A stretch of 64,000 nucleotides of DNA from Bettongia penicillata ogilbyi. Taxonomy: Eukaryota; Chordata; Mammalia; Diprotodontia; Potoroidae. Below are positions 10,359-20,852 of the stretch, one piece after another. A model generated the notes under the pieces. The model had not been told where the DNA came from. It made no database searches and was given only the letters and a program-made list of their open reading frames with translations. A program made the translations under genes and the position numbers. Location: positions 62,001 to 126,000 of the forward strand of contig JAJHZJ010000578.1 in the NCBI GenBank assembly GCA_023548195.1, given 5' to 3'. Every line of letters begins with the position of its first letter. The stretch's first letter is position 1.

Positions 10359-11278
10359 AATACTATATAGACTCTTTTTGAAAATTGGGGAAGAAGTAGC
10401 CCTCCCAAATTCTTTCTGTGATACACATATGGTTTTGATACCCAAACCAGGGAGAGACAAAACAGAGATAGAAAATTATAGACCAATTTCTCTAATGAAT
10501 ATAGATGCAAAAATTTTAAACAAGATTTTAGCAAAACGAATACAGCATCTTATCAAGAGAATAATCCATTATGATCAGGTAGGATTCATACCAGGAATGC
10601 ACGGCTGGTTCAATATTGGAAAAAACTATTAGCATTATTGATCATATCAACAACAAACCTAACACAAACCACATGATTATCTCAATAGATGCAGAAAAAT
10701 CTTTCGACAAAATACAACACCCATTCCTATTAAAAACACTGGAGAACATAGGAATAAAGGGAACTTTCCATAAAATAATAAGCAGTATCTACCTAAAACC
10801 TTCAGCAAGCATTATATGCAATGGGGATAAGCTATATGCATTTCCAATAAGGTCAGGGGTGAAACAAGGATGCCCATTATCACCACTATTATACAATATG
10901 GTACTAGAAATGCTAGCTGTAGGAATTAGACAAGATAAAGAAATTGAAGGAATAAAAATAGCCAAAGAAGAAACTAAGTTATCACTCTTTGCAGATGATA
11001 TGATGATATACTTATAGAATCCTAGAGATTCAAGTAAAAAACTACTTGAAATAATAAACAACTTTGGCAAAGTTGCAGGTTACAAAATAAACCCGCACTA
11101 ATCTTCTACATTCCTATGTATTAGCAACAAAGTCCAACAGCAAGAAATAGAAAGAGAAATCCCATTTAAAGCTGTAGTAGACACTATAAAATACTTAGGA
11201 GTTTACCTGCCAAAACAAACCCAGGGATTATATGAACACAATTACAAGACACTTTTTGCACAAATATAGTCAGATTTA
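10359..11278 (+). pseudogene. L1-A ORF2, reverse-transcriptase domain (interrupted, 3'-truncated)
   Basis: This resumes L1-A ORF2 directly after the HAL1-B duplication. RT motifs in order: [31 protein letters not shown], a frameshift near 10620, then [14 protein letters not shown] with the first catalytic Asp, [16 protein letters not shown], and FADDMMIYL with the YXDD-equivalent Asp pair. The next codon is a stop (TAG near 11015; L1-B has GAG there). The match continues to about 11278, where the element ends in the region after RT. The cysteine-rich C-terminus is absent. Confidence 0.9.
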
Positions 11279-11399
11279 AGAAACTGAGATGGAGAGAATT
11301 CAGTCAACTAATATCCTTTATTGGGGACTCACTAAATGTACTTTTGTTCCCCCTGCATCATTCTGTGAAAGCATCCAATCTTGATATAAAATCCTAATT

Positions 11400-12470
11400 C
11401 TATAACAGTTTTTAAAGTTGATGGATTCATTGATTCATTCTGGAAGTATTTATTGAGCACTTAGGCTGTGACCAGCACTTCACTTCATTTTAGCTAAATT
11501 CAACAAATATTTTTTCATACGTGTACTATATGCAAGGCAATATGTGAGGTACTGGGGATGCAAAAGTAATAGGGAACCAGTCTTAGACCTCTAGTAGAGG
11601 GATGCAACATGTACACAGGTCTATGTTGAATTTGCCAAATTTACTGAGAGAAATGTAAAGCAATTGTGTGTGTGAGAGACAGAGAGAAAGAGACACACAG
11701 AGACAGAGACAGAGGGATCAACAAAGGTTTCTTGGAGGAGAAGTCCTTGAGCTTTATGTGAAGGAAACTGAAGCATCTACAAAGGTACCACTTATGCAAG
11801 CACATGGAGTTCAGTACTGGAAACTTGTATGCAGATACAGTTAATGGTCCAATTGGAATGAAATAAAGAGTGCATGGAGGGGAGTAATATGAAATGACTG
11901 GAAAGGTATATAGGAAGTAGCTTGTGGAGAGTTTTTTAAATCAGACTAAGGATTTTCTGTCTTATTCTAGAGGCATTAGAGAGCCAGTAAAGACTTTTGA
12001 ATTAGGGGAAAAGTTGATATTGCTCATGATCAGATTTATATTTTAGGAATATCAATTAGGTAACTGTGAGGACATATTAAAAAGAGGAAGAAATTGAGAT
12101 AGGAATTAGGAGGCTATTATAATAGGAGGATATTGTAATAGAAAAGAGATGATAAAAGGTAATGAAGGTATGTGGAGAGAAGGGGTCAGATGCAATGAAT
12201 ATTGGGAAGAAGCAAGACTTGGCAAATGATTACAAATGGGGGTTAAGGAAGACTGGTCAAGGATGACTGCAAGGATACAAACCTAGGGATCTGTAAGGAT
12301 TATGGTCCCTTCAACAGAAATATGGGAATTTGAGGAAGGAAAATGTTTTGGGGAAAAGATAATGAGTTCCATTTAGGACATATTATTGAGATGGCTATGG
12401 GACAATCAGAGGTATCCTGCAAATAGTAATTGAACACTGGAGGTGAGGAAAGAGTTTAGCAAGTCAGTCA
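11400..12470 (+). repeat. Ancient long interspersed repeat, diverged
   Basis: From a segment like 'CAACAAATATTTTTTCATACGTGTACTATATGCAAGGCA' to 'GATAATGAGTTCCATTTAGGACATATTATTGAGATGGCTATGGGACA', the order of words matches a roughly 1-kb non-coding repeat common to therian genomes (typical pieces: AGGAGGCTATT.TAATAG, AAGGATGACTGCAAG, TTTTGGGGAAAAGATAATGAGTTC). I do not assign its class. No coding potential is seen. Confidence 0.5.
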
Positions 12471-12700
12471 ACAAGCACTTAATAAAGATCCGGTTTTTTC
12501 AGGCACTGTACTAAACACTGGGGATGAAAACAAAGGAAAAAAAATAAAAGCCCTACTCAAAATCTCACAATCTAATGGAGAAGACAACATGCCAACAACT
12601 ATGTACAAGCAAAATACATATATGATGAATTGGGATTAATGTTGGGGGGAAATCACTGAGATTTGGTAGGACTGGGTGAAGAAAAAATACTTGGCTAGCA
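12465..12700 (+). repeat. Second copy of the same ancient repeat, 5' part
   Basis: TCAACAAGCACTTAATAAAG, then GGCACTGTACTAAACACTGGGGATGAAAAC, then CTAATGGAGAAGACAACATGCCAACAACTATGTACAAGC reproduce the start of the repeat seen at 11400. It directly follows the end of that copy, so two copies stand head to tail. Confidence 0.55.
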
Positions 12701-12739
12701 TCCTTTGCTGGTAGTCACACCAGGGAATATATTCTATAA

Positions 12740-12881
12740 AATAGATTCACGCTAGCTTTTCCCTGTCTTTTATGGTATGGAAAGAATACTGGATTTGGAG
12801 ATTTGCCCTCTTCTTCAACCTTCAGCTTCTTCATGTGTAAAATTAGGGAGCTAGGTGACCTCCAAGGTCTCTTTCAGTTTT
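12740..12881 (+). repeat. SINE tail, plus strand
   Basis: CTTCATGTGTAAAATTAGGGAGCTAGGTGACCTCCAAGGTCTCTTTCAG has the form of the 3' part of marsupial CORE-SINEs (TGTAAAATGAGGG...GATGACCTCTAAGGTCCCTTC). Its last 37 bases form an inverted repeat with 12924-12960. Confidence 0.5.
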
Positions 12882-13562
12882 ACATACAGCTCATCCAAGT
12901 CAAAGGATCATGTAATGAAAGTTAAAACTGAAAGAGATCTTAGAGATCACCTAGCTCCCTACTTTTATTACATGAATCTTCTGTTGACTTGGTTGAGATG
13001 TATGCTCTATATTGGACAGTTCCTACAGATGAACAAGGAACAGAATTGAGTAGAAGTTGGAAATTTGACTGAATTGCATTGGAAAAATTGCACAGTGATT
13101 TCAATGACTTCAACTTGCTGCATATCATTACAAAAACTCATCTCTTTAATGCTAATACTCTCAGTGAAGCTATCTGCTCTCAGAAGAATCAAAATTACAG
13201 GGAACTCATGAAAATATATGGTGGACACAAGTTAGCAACCATCACTTGCACATGAAATGTGCCATGTAGATATTCCTGATTTGAGAGGGAGCAGAGAAGG
13301 GTTTCATCATGTACTGAGAACGAGAGACAGCAGATGGAATTCTTAAGTCCTTCATTGCTTCCCCCAAGATAATAAAAGAGGAAAACTTCCAGAACAGTAG
13401 ATAGAACATGGATGCAGAACTTCTAGAAAGAAAGAAATATAAACTACACAGGATAAAAAGATGTGGAAGGGATGCAAACTGCATCTATGGAGGATGATAC
13501 AAAATTGACCTCATCAAAGTATTAAAGTAAGTTATTTTTGCAAGATCTCTTCAGGAAAGGAA

Positions 13563-13750
13563 TCACAAAATGTTTGAGATGGAAAAGACCTCAGAGATAA
13601 TTTGTAATTTATTTCAATTTCTACATTTTATATATACAGAGAAACCAAGGTCTAGAAAAATGAAGAAACTTACTTTAATCATATTAACTCAGTGGTAGAA
13701 GTAAGACTAGAACCTAGGTCTGTTGACACTCAAATCTTAACCCTTTCCAA
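13563..13750 (-). repeat. MIR-type SINE relic
   Basis: Minus-strand MIR/CORE-SINE order is readable: AGAGATAATTTGTAA, TATACAGAGAAACCAAGGTCTAG, AAACTTACTTTAATCAT, ACTCAGTGGTAGAAGTAAGACTAGAACCTAGGTCT. The A-run at 13759-13773 lies just beyond it. Confidence 0.6.
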
Positions 13751-13935
13751 ATTATTAGTAAAAAAAAAAAAAAACTTACCTAGTATTTTTCTTAAATATC
13801 TGACATTTTATTTAAATACTTAATATTTGAAAAATGTTTCCATTAGTAAAGAACACTGACCAGTGAATTGTCTTCCAGGTTTTACAATAGTCTACACTTA
13901 CAAAGCCTACAATAGTCTATTTAGAGCACATTGAG

Positions 13936-14164
13936 GGGTGTGCTGGAACGAACTTGAACAGACTCAAGAACTGATTGTTAAATTTTCCTTTTGAAGATTT
14001 ATACTTCAAGGCTAACACATCAGGGCTGATTTAGTATTTTGTTGATTGTCTAGACCTGAGAAGGTGATGGAGAAAATGTTAATAATGCAGATTAAGCTTA
14101 AAAAGTGTGTTTTTTGCATGCATTTCCCCAGAAAGTCAATTGTTAAATATTAACCAGCACACCC
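13936..14164. mobile_element. Candidate short DNA transposon with 11-bp terminal inverted repeats
   Basis: GGGTGTGCTGG at 13936-13946 is exactly inverted as CCAGCACACCC at 14154-14164, giving a 229-bp unit. Just inside, the ends share a looser TTGTTAAAT-type word in opposite orientations (around 13976 and 14140). Size and structure fit a non-autonomous hAT-type element. I see no clean 8-bp target duplication and no transposase. Confidence 0.4.
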
Positions 14165-14404
14165 ATAGTACCCCACTATAAAGTTTCTGTGTTACTTATG
14201 CCATCTTTAGTCCTCCAACATATTGATTTTAGCCACAGAATTTTAGGTGATGGTAGAATCAAGGAGGCAAGCAAGGTGGAGGGCAGGTAGCGAATTAGAT
14301 CTCAAAGAGGCAATGAACAAAACATGCAAAGGTGCAAACTCTTCCCTTTCTGATCTCTCCTTAAAGACTCGGGTTGTCAGTGTTGGCTCCATCCCTTTCT
14401 TCAC

Positions 14405-15165
14405 TCTCTATTCTTCTTTTTGTTTTTATTTTAAATTTAATTCATTTATTTATTTTCAGTTTACAATAATCACTTCCATAAGTTTTAAATTATTTCCCCT
14501 TCTCCCCCTCCCCAAGACAGCATGCAATCTTACATGGGCTCTACGCATACATTCTTACTAAACACATTTTCACATTAGTCATGTACATAGAAGAATTAAA
14601 ATGAATGGGATAAACCATAAGAAAAACAGAATGAAGCAAAACACAATACAAGAGAAACTAGTCTGCTTTGTTCTGTATTCCAATTTCATACACCTTTCTC
14701 TGGATTTGGATGCCATTTTGTCTCAAGAGTCCTTTAGGAGTGTTTTAGGTCCTTGCATTGCTGTGAAGGGCTAAGTCTATTAGAAACAGTTCTCACACTG
14801 TGGCTGTTACTGTGCATAATGTTCTCCTGGTTCTGCTCATTCCACTCAGCATCAGTTAATATAAGATTTTCCAGGTTTTTCTGAAGTCATCCTATTTGTC
14901 ATTTCTTACAGCACAATGGTATTTCATTACATTCATATACCACAACTGGTTCAGCCATTCCCCAGTTGATGGGCATTCCCTCAATTTCCAGTTCTTAGGC
15001 ACCACAAAAAAGAGTTGCTATAATTATTTTTGTACATGTGGGACCTTTTTCCATTTTTATGATCTCTTTGGGATCCAGCCCTAGAAGTGCTATTGCTGGG
15101 TCAAAGGTTATGCACATGTTTGTAGCCCTTTGGGCATAGTTCCAGATGGTTCTCCAGGCATTCTC
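14405..15165 (-). mobile_element. L1 3' fragment, 5'-truncated, minus strand
   Basis: It reads as an L1 3' end in reverse: T-rich start (14405-14460), 3'UTR, then the ORF2 C-terminal region, with the landmark words TTCTGCTCATTCCACTCAGCATCAG, CACAATGGTATTTCATTACA, CATATACCACAACTGGTTCAGCCATTCCCCA and CTCTTTGGGATCCAGCCCTAG. The flanks CTCTATTCTTCTTTTT (left) and CTCTATTATCCTTCTTTT (right) look like an imperfect target duplication. About 760 bp. Confidence 0.82.
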
Positions 15166-15504
15166 TATTATCCTTCTTTTGTTTTGTTTTGTTTTGTTTT
15201 TTCCATAAGGACTTAATCCCTTTTAGGTTCAATATCTGGACTGATGCCATCACTGAGTGAAAGGCTAATCATTCAGGTGATGCTCTAGAAATGAAACTGG
15301 GAAGATGGTGTATGAAAAGGGAAAGAAATTAAAAAGTACAGTAATTCAGCAGTCAATATTAGTGGTTTATTGTCCATAGCCTGGCTTTCAGTTGCTCTGT
15401 TCATCAAAAAGGTTCTTTTAAAAAAGCTTTAAGAATTCTTTGCTGCCTTCAACTCTCCAATAATATTTTCCCCCACATAATCCCCATACTAGGATACATT
15501 AGGG

Positions 15505-15580
15505 CAGGAATTTTTAAACTGGGGTTTATGAGCTTTAAAAAATTGTAATTGTATTTCAATATTCTAGTTGGTTTCTTTGT
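15505..15580 (-). mobile_element. Fragment of a hAT-type MITE
   Basis: CAGGAATTTTTAAACTGGGGTTTATGAGCTTT and TTGTATTTCAATAT match, in reverse, one end of the short hAT element also found at 17884-18067, 20240-20380 and 60217-60411. The rest is replaced by the SINE that starts at 15581. Confidence 0.5.
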
Positions 15581-15832
15581 GTTTTAGTCATTTCAGCCAT
15601 GTGCAACCCTTTGTGACCACATTTAGTGTTTTCTTGACAGAGATGCTGGAGTAGTTTGCCCTTTCCTTCTTCAGCTCATTTTAAAGATGAGGAAACTGAG
15701 TCAAACAGGATTAAGTGACTTGCCCATGGTCACACAGCTAGGAAGTGTCTGAGGCCAGATTTGATCTCAGGAACATGAGTCTTCCTGACTCTAGACCTAG
15801 CACTCTCTCTACTGCACTACTTAGCAGCCCTT
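15581..15832 (-). repeat. Marsupial tRNA-derived CORE-SINE, nearly full length
   Basis: Readable landmarks in reverse: TTTAGTCATTTCAGCCATGTGCAACCCTTTGTGACC, GTTTTCTTGACAGAGATGCTGGAGTAGTTTGCC, CAGCTCATTTTAAAGATGAGGAAACTGAG, TGACTTGCCCATGGTCACACAGCTAGGAAGTGTCTGAGGCCAGATTTGA, and the tRNA-like head ending in CTACTGCACTACTTAGCAGCCCT. The same family is at 50483-50728 on the plus strand. Confidence 0.9.
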
Positions 15833-16550
15833 CCAACATCGTAGTAATGCTATTATCAGTCCATTCCACCTTGTGGCTACTTAATCTTAAAAAGCAGGTT
15901 ATGTATAGGAAGCTTCCATTGAGGGGGTATTGTTGCCAGTGAGTAGAAATCACTCTCCATTCTATTTCTATACAAGAAAAATGTCAGGTCAACTCACTCT
16001 GAAATGCTTCCAATTGAATTAGGTTACCATCTAACCTGGCCCTCTGAGGCTGATGTGGAAGACTGGGTTTTTTTGTTGTGAAGATATTACTTTATCTATG
16101 AAGTCTCCCTACCCTCTGGCTGTCACTTTCTTCTCACATCACTCTCACTCATTAAATCGCTTACTGCTAGAGTAATCACAGCGGACAGTAATAGACTAAC
16201 TTGGGTCCATTTCTCTAAACGTAGGACTATTGGGACCAGGAGACGGCTTTTCCCTAGTGAGACTGGATTCTCCTTCTGGCTAGAAGGTGCTTATCATTGC
16301 TGACACATGATATCTTCTCAGTGTAATAGAGACTGCCAAAACCAGCTCTAGCTTACTGGATTTAGGACATTCTCGAGGGAACCAGGAATTGGGAACAAGT
16401 GTATAATCTGCTTCTGTGACAGATTACTTTCCTTGTGCAGCCATGATGCTAAAAAGTCCCTTGATGGACTCACTTTCTACCCTGACCTTTCATTCCTCAA
16501 AAGATAATTTTTTCCATTGTGTGATATATTATGAAGATAAAGATGATTTA
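15833..16550. other. Apparently unique stretch
   Basis: No repeat family, splice-bounded exon or long ORF is recognised between the SINEs on either side. Confidence 0.4.
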
Positions 16551-16552
16551 TA

Positions 16553-16760
16553 GGCAAGAGGATATAGTAGATAGAGAGGTAGCCTTGAGTTCAAGAAGAC
16601 TTCAGTTCAAGTCCTGCCTTTTGTCATATCCTAGCTGTGTAAATACAAACAAGTCACTTAACCTCTCAGTCCCCAAGGCAAATACTTAAACTATTAAGTT
16701 ACTGCCAGTTGGCAGAAGGAATTTCAATGTCAAGTTCACTGTGCATGCTATCGCAACCTT
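16553..16760 (+). repeat. CORE-SINE, plus strand
   Basis: AGATAGAGAGGTAGCCTTGAGTTCAAGAAGACTTCAGTTCAAGTCCTGCC includes the box-B-like GTTCAAGTCC. CTAGCTGTGTAAATACAAACAAGTCACTTAACCTCTCAGTCCCC is the SINE core, and TATTAAGTTACTGCCAGTTGGCAGAAGGAATTT is the unique tail of a second marsupial SINE subtype. Confidence 0.75.
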
Positions 16761-17039
16761 ATGCTCCCTCCCTACCAACAATAACAGCAAAAAAAAAGAT
16801 AGAGCTGGAAAAGATTTCTTACGATCAATTGCATCATTGAATCCAGTCCTGCAAATAGCTGGTAGAACAGCTAGCCATCTATGAATGTAAACTGAGAGGT
16901 TAAAAAAATATTCCCCTCTTCCTCCACACAAAATAACTTATAGCTAGATTTGGTAGATGTTTAGCGGTCATTTGAATACTTTAGTATGTATTCAAATTCA
17001 TACTACTCAAAATTGTGATTTCATAAAACCACAGTTTTA

Positions 17040-17300
17040 TGTAGTTTTACAGTAGTAAAGTAAAAATACAGTCATTGGTTCCAACCCCATGGAAATGTGC
17101 AAGTGTGAATTCAAACAAGGTTACCACTTTGTGGAATTCTTTGTTCGCATTAATCAGGAGTTGGCTGTATTTCAAACTCATTATTTTACAAATGAGTCAA
17201 TAGCCCCAAATCCATAAAATTACTTCATACAGTGACAGGAGTAGGATTTGAATTCAGATCTCAATATAGTGCCCTTTCTGCTAGACCGCAGTGTTTGGCG
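17040..17300 (-). repeat. MIR-type SINE relic
   Basis: TTATTTTACAAATGAGTCAATAGCCCCAAA, ACAGTGACAGGAGTAGGATTTGAATTCAGATCT and CTTTCTGCTAGACCGCAG follow the minus-strand MIR order. Confidence 0.55.
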
Positions 17301-17883
17301 AATGAGCTCCTATTATCTCTGACCTCTGAAAGCATAATTTTGAGGGTTACTGGGCAGCAATGTTTTGATGGAAATGTGGGGCACATGGAGAAGCAAAGGA
17401 AAATTCAAGGCATGGGGACTTCGCCCAAAGAAGCTAGATCAAAGAGGGAAACTACATTGTTGAATGCAGAAGGCATAGGTAACCAGTGAGAGGGCACCGA
17501 AAGGTAGGAAGGGATATTAGAAGAGAAAGTTATCCTCTAAGAGGGCATCAAAACAACATCTATTACACAGTTTTTGGATGCTGCCCCTGCCAATGGCTAG
17601 AGGAAGGAAAAAAATTAAGACCAATATTTCTTCATATTCTTTTGGTATAAGACCAATCATCACTGATCACTGGGAGAAGTGGGACATGCTACAAAAAATG
17701 GGGTGAGTTTCTCAAAATGTTGTCAGCCTTATGGACTTTCTGCATCTTTCTTCCCAATTAAATTAAGCTCTTTCGTAAGAATATTCAGTCCAGACTCAGA
17801 ACGTTGACTAAAAGGATTTTGTCTTTGTTAAAGCATTTCAATGTACTAGATCCTTGATAATAAATAATAAACTAAAAGCACCC

Positions 17884-18067
17884 CAAGGGTACTTAATTTC
17901 TTTTTGTGTCACAGATCCCTTTGGCAGTCTGATGAAACTTACGGACTCCTCAGAATCATGATTTTAAATGAATATAATAAAACACATTGATTACAAAAGA
18001 AACCATTTATGTTGAAGTACAGTTATCCAATTTTTAAAGTTCATGGACCTCAGATTAAAAACCCCTC
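17884..18067 (+). mobile_element. hAT-type MITE, full length but diverged
   Basis: The ends are near-inverted: AAGGGTACTTAATTTC at the start and GATTAAAAACCCCTC at the end. The inner words TTTTTGTGTCACAGATCCCTTTGGCAGTCTGATGAA and CATTGATTACAAAAGAAACCATTTATGTTGAAGTACAGTTATC match the copy at 60217-60411. It is about 184 bp with no coding capacity, and it abuts the MIR at 18068. Confidence 0.65.
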
Positions 18068-18225
18068 TAGTCTAATTCAATACTTTCATTTAATAGATAA
18101 GGAAACTGAGGCTCCCAGTGAGGTAATTTGTCCAAGGTCACACAGCTGGTATAGAGCCAAGATTCCAATCCATACCCTCTGACTCTAAATCCAGCCTTTT
18201 TTTCCACTAACTATGCTGCAGCTTT
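18068..18225 (-). repeat. MIR-type SINE
   Basis: The segment containing AGATAAGGAAACTGAGGCTCCCAG, TTTGTCCAAGGTCACACAGCTGG and GATTCCAATCCATACCCTCTGACTC is a clear minus-strand MIR. The hAT MITE ends at its left edge. Confidence 0.75.
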
Positions 18226-18419
18226 GAATGAAATATGATTTTAGTACCAAATAATGGCCAATTATAATTTCTACTAAAACTTACAGGGTTGGGGAAAGTA
18301 GTAAACACGGAAGAATTATAATAGAAATGACATTTGTTAGCTGTTCTACCAGTAAATTTACTCAGAGATTTTATGATGTTTAAATTTGTATAACTCATTA
18401 TTTGATTTAAAAAAAAGGC

Positions 18420-19700
18420 TCACAACCAAGAATTATGTCTTATAGCCCAGAGACACAGTGAAAAGGACTATCTCTCCAGTGCAAGGTGAGAAGCCCATAC
18501 CTTCTTCCTCCTCGGTAGTGAAATAAATAAAGAGCTCCTGTAGTAATCTTCCTTAAGAGTTGCATTGTTAAAACCATCCTCAGGGAAATCCGCAGGCTGT
18601 AATTGCTCTAGTCTGACTCTGCCTGCTGAGTTTCCTGAATTAAGTGGGTGTTTTGGAATCCTCAGTAGAGCCTGCTGGGAAATCACCTCTGACCCTCACC
18701 AGCACATTGCTCAACCCACTGCTGAATAAAGTGGAGAACCCTTTCTCATCCCTTCCTCATCGCCCTCCCAAATTCCCCTCTAGGAATCCTCACCAGCCTT
18801 TCCTTTCTGCCAGAAACTGATTGAACACATAATGAACTGGGAACAGCAGATGGTGCCAACCAGTGTACCAGAGCTGTAAAACACAACTTTTAACATCACA
18901 AAATGTTCAGGGAATGGGGCCAAGTTTTTAACTGACTGTGTTCATGGAAAAGGGTCCACTCCCCAGAAGCGTTAACACTAGAAATGACACCTTGGACATA
19001 ATTCATTGCTTTGTTTCTTTTTAATCAACAGCCCTCACTGGAAATGGATTGCTGATTGGTTATTTCACTTTCTCTTTAGACACTAATGCTGAAGGATATG
19101 AGAGGGCCAAGGGCAGTCTTCAGGAGCACACTAACCTCTTGGCCCTGGAATCAATGGCCCTTCTACACCATCTTTCCTCATACTGACTATTGAACAGTCA
19201 TTAAGACAGCTGGATCCAATTGAGTCCAATGAGCATTTATTGTGGTAAGCAGTCAGGGAAAATGGAAATTTAAAGAAGAGAAATCCCTGCATTCAGCAAA
19301 CTTACTACAGAGTAGGAGGATATGACTTATACACAAATAAAATAATACAAAATAATGTATGATAACTGACATTTATGTAATACTTTAAAGTAGGAATTCT
19401 TGCCTTTCATTTGTGAATTTTTAAAACTATATCTGTAACCAGGATTTGGTACATGTCCAAGTCACCTAAAATGGAGGCATCCATGTAAAAGATGTCAAAG
19501 ACTTGCTTCTGGGAGAAAATCTTCTGACCCTCTACCATGTAAATGGGAGTAGCCTGATTCCATATAGTAGGCTATATATCCAGTTATATGGCTTTATTTT
19601 TAGGTTACTAGACTGAGAGTATCTTCTCTTTCTCTCTAGTGACATCCAGTGGTGAAGGTCTTATTGTGCACTAAGCTGGCGGCAGGGTGGAAGGACCGCC
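18420..19700. other. Longest stretch with no recognised repeat
   Basis: No known repeat words and no coding pattern are seen over about 1.3 kb, apart from a possible fragment of the ancient long repeat at 19220-19345. It contains an inverted CCAAT box (ATTGG near 19055). Whether it is constrained cannot be told without alignment. Confidence 0.4.
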
Positions 19701-19739
19701 ATCTTCCTCTTCCCCTTAAGGCCAAGAAATAATCTTGAG

Positions 19740-20239
19740 TTTCTGTTTGTCTTTTTTTTTTTTTCAGTTCTAGGTGTAGAGAGCATACTTTCAGATGCGG
19801 GAGGTTGAAGACCTGAGTTTTAAGGATCCTAGAACCAGAATTCTGGGCCAGATGTTGCTACCACCCCAGCAGGGAAAACCTGAGAAAGCAGAGGACTGGA
19901 CACCAACCCTGGGGGACTTTGGACTTGGAATTTAATGCAATTGAGGAATCTGAGGACATAGGAACATAATTAAACTTTGAACCTAATCCCTTTTCCTCTT
20001 CCAGAGACTGAAGAGTCTGCACAGGTTTAGGGGAAACTTTTCTATATATTTGTTCTTGATATATGGGATAAATGATTGAATGGAACTGGGGTGTTTGAAT
20101 CTCTAAAATCTGGGAAAATACAATCAACGGGGCTTGAGCCAATGGCAGAATACCCCAAAATCATTTTATGGATACTGGAGAATCCTAGGGAAAGAAAAGA
20201 AATATAACAATATGGTTTCCAGAAATTGGGGTTCAGAGT
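19740..20239. other. Unassigned stretch with a T-run
   Basis: A 14-base T-run is at 19751-19764. The rest is not recognised. ORFs up to 94 codons overlap in several frames on both strands, which argues that they are chance. Confidence 0.3.
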
Positions 20240-20380
20240 CATCACTGTTATATTCTGATAACTGTGTTCCTTTTTGTATTTCGTGTTCTGCACTTGCAAG
20301 CATTATTGAGAGAAGGGGGCCATTCACTTCATCAGACTGACAAAGGAGGCCTATGTCATCAAAAAGATTAGGAATCCCTA
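20240..20380 (-). mobile_element. hAT-type MITE, minus strand
   Basis: AGCATTATTGAGAGAAGGGGGCCATTCACTTCATCAGACTGACAAAGGAGGCC and ATGTCATCAAAAAGATTAGGAATCCC are the reverse of the element at 60217-60411 (TCTTTGTGTCATGCCCC...CAGTCTGG). The inner end is degraded. Confidence 0.6.
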
Positions 20381-20429
20381 CTTTCAAATTTGCAAAGCAT
20401 GTTTTAGATAGGAATTCTATGGAGTTAAA

Positions 20430-20585
20430 CAAACACTATAGGTGTTATGATCTCCATTCTACTGTTGAGGAAATTCACTTAGAGAGATTTTGTGTCAGCG
20501 AGACTCCACACCTACTTAAATGGCAGGTCTCTCCTGACTTCAAGGTCAGACCCTCAATGCAGTCTACTGCATTCTTTTCTGAAAA
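20430..20585 (-). repeat. MIR-type SINE relic
   Basis: TATGATCTCCATTCTACTGTTGAGGAAATTCACTTAGAGAGATT followed by CTCAATGCAGTCTACTGCATTC follows the minus-strand MIR order. Confidence 0.55.
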
Positions 20586-20781
20586 TAGCACAACCATGTA
20601 AGAGAGGAGGGAACAGAGTACAATAAATGTAATCCAATGAAAAAAGACAAGCACCAAAAAGGAAGAAGAGGGAAGACTTCCTCAGGAAAAGGTAGCAATT
20701 GAGTTGAGATGTAAAGGATGGGTAGAAATGTACCAGATAAAGATTGGGTGGGGGTCAGGGTTCCAGACATTAGGAAAAGAG

Positions 20782-20783
<2 letters not shown>

Positions 20784-20851
<68 letters not shown>

Positions 20852-20852
20852 G
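20784..20852. repeat. (TA)n microsatellite
   Basis: About 34 TA units with a single interruption near the right end. Confidence 0.97.

Larger units (their letters stand above)
874..11278 (+). mobile_element. L1-A: LINE-1, 5'-complete, lacking its 3' end, host to two HAL1 insertions
   Basis: This is a marsupial-type LINE-1 with a 5'UTR (874-1841), an ORF1 split by HAL1-A (start codon at 1842, resuming near 4391), an inter-ORF purine-rich spacer (about 5262-6038), and an ORF2 split by HAL1-B (6039-7500 and 10359-11278). Aligned by eye with L1-B (32925-38934), the two copies are collinear across every part they share. The element stops inside ORF2 after the RT domain, at sequence equivalent to L1-B about 37855. 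There is no C-terminal ORF2 region, no 3'UTR and no A-tail, yet perfect 16-bp duplications flank it. Without the nested HAL1s its own length is about 5.0 kb. It is inactive. Confidence 0.93.
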
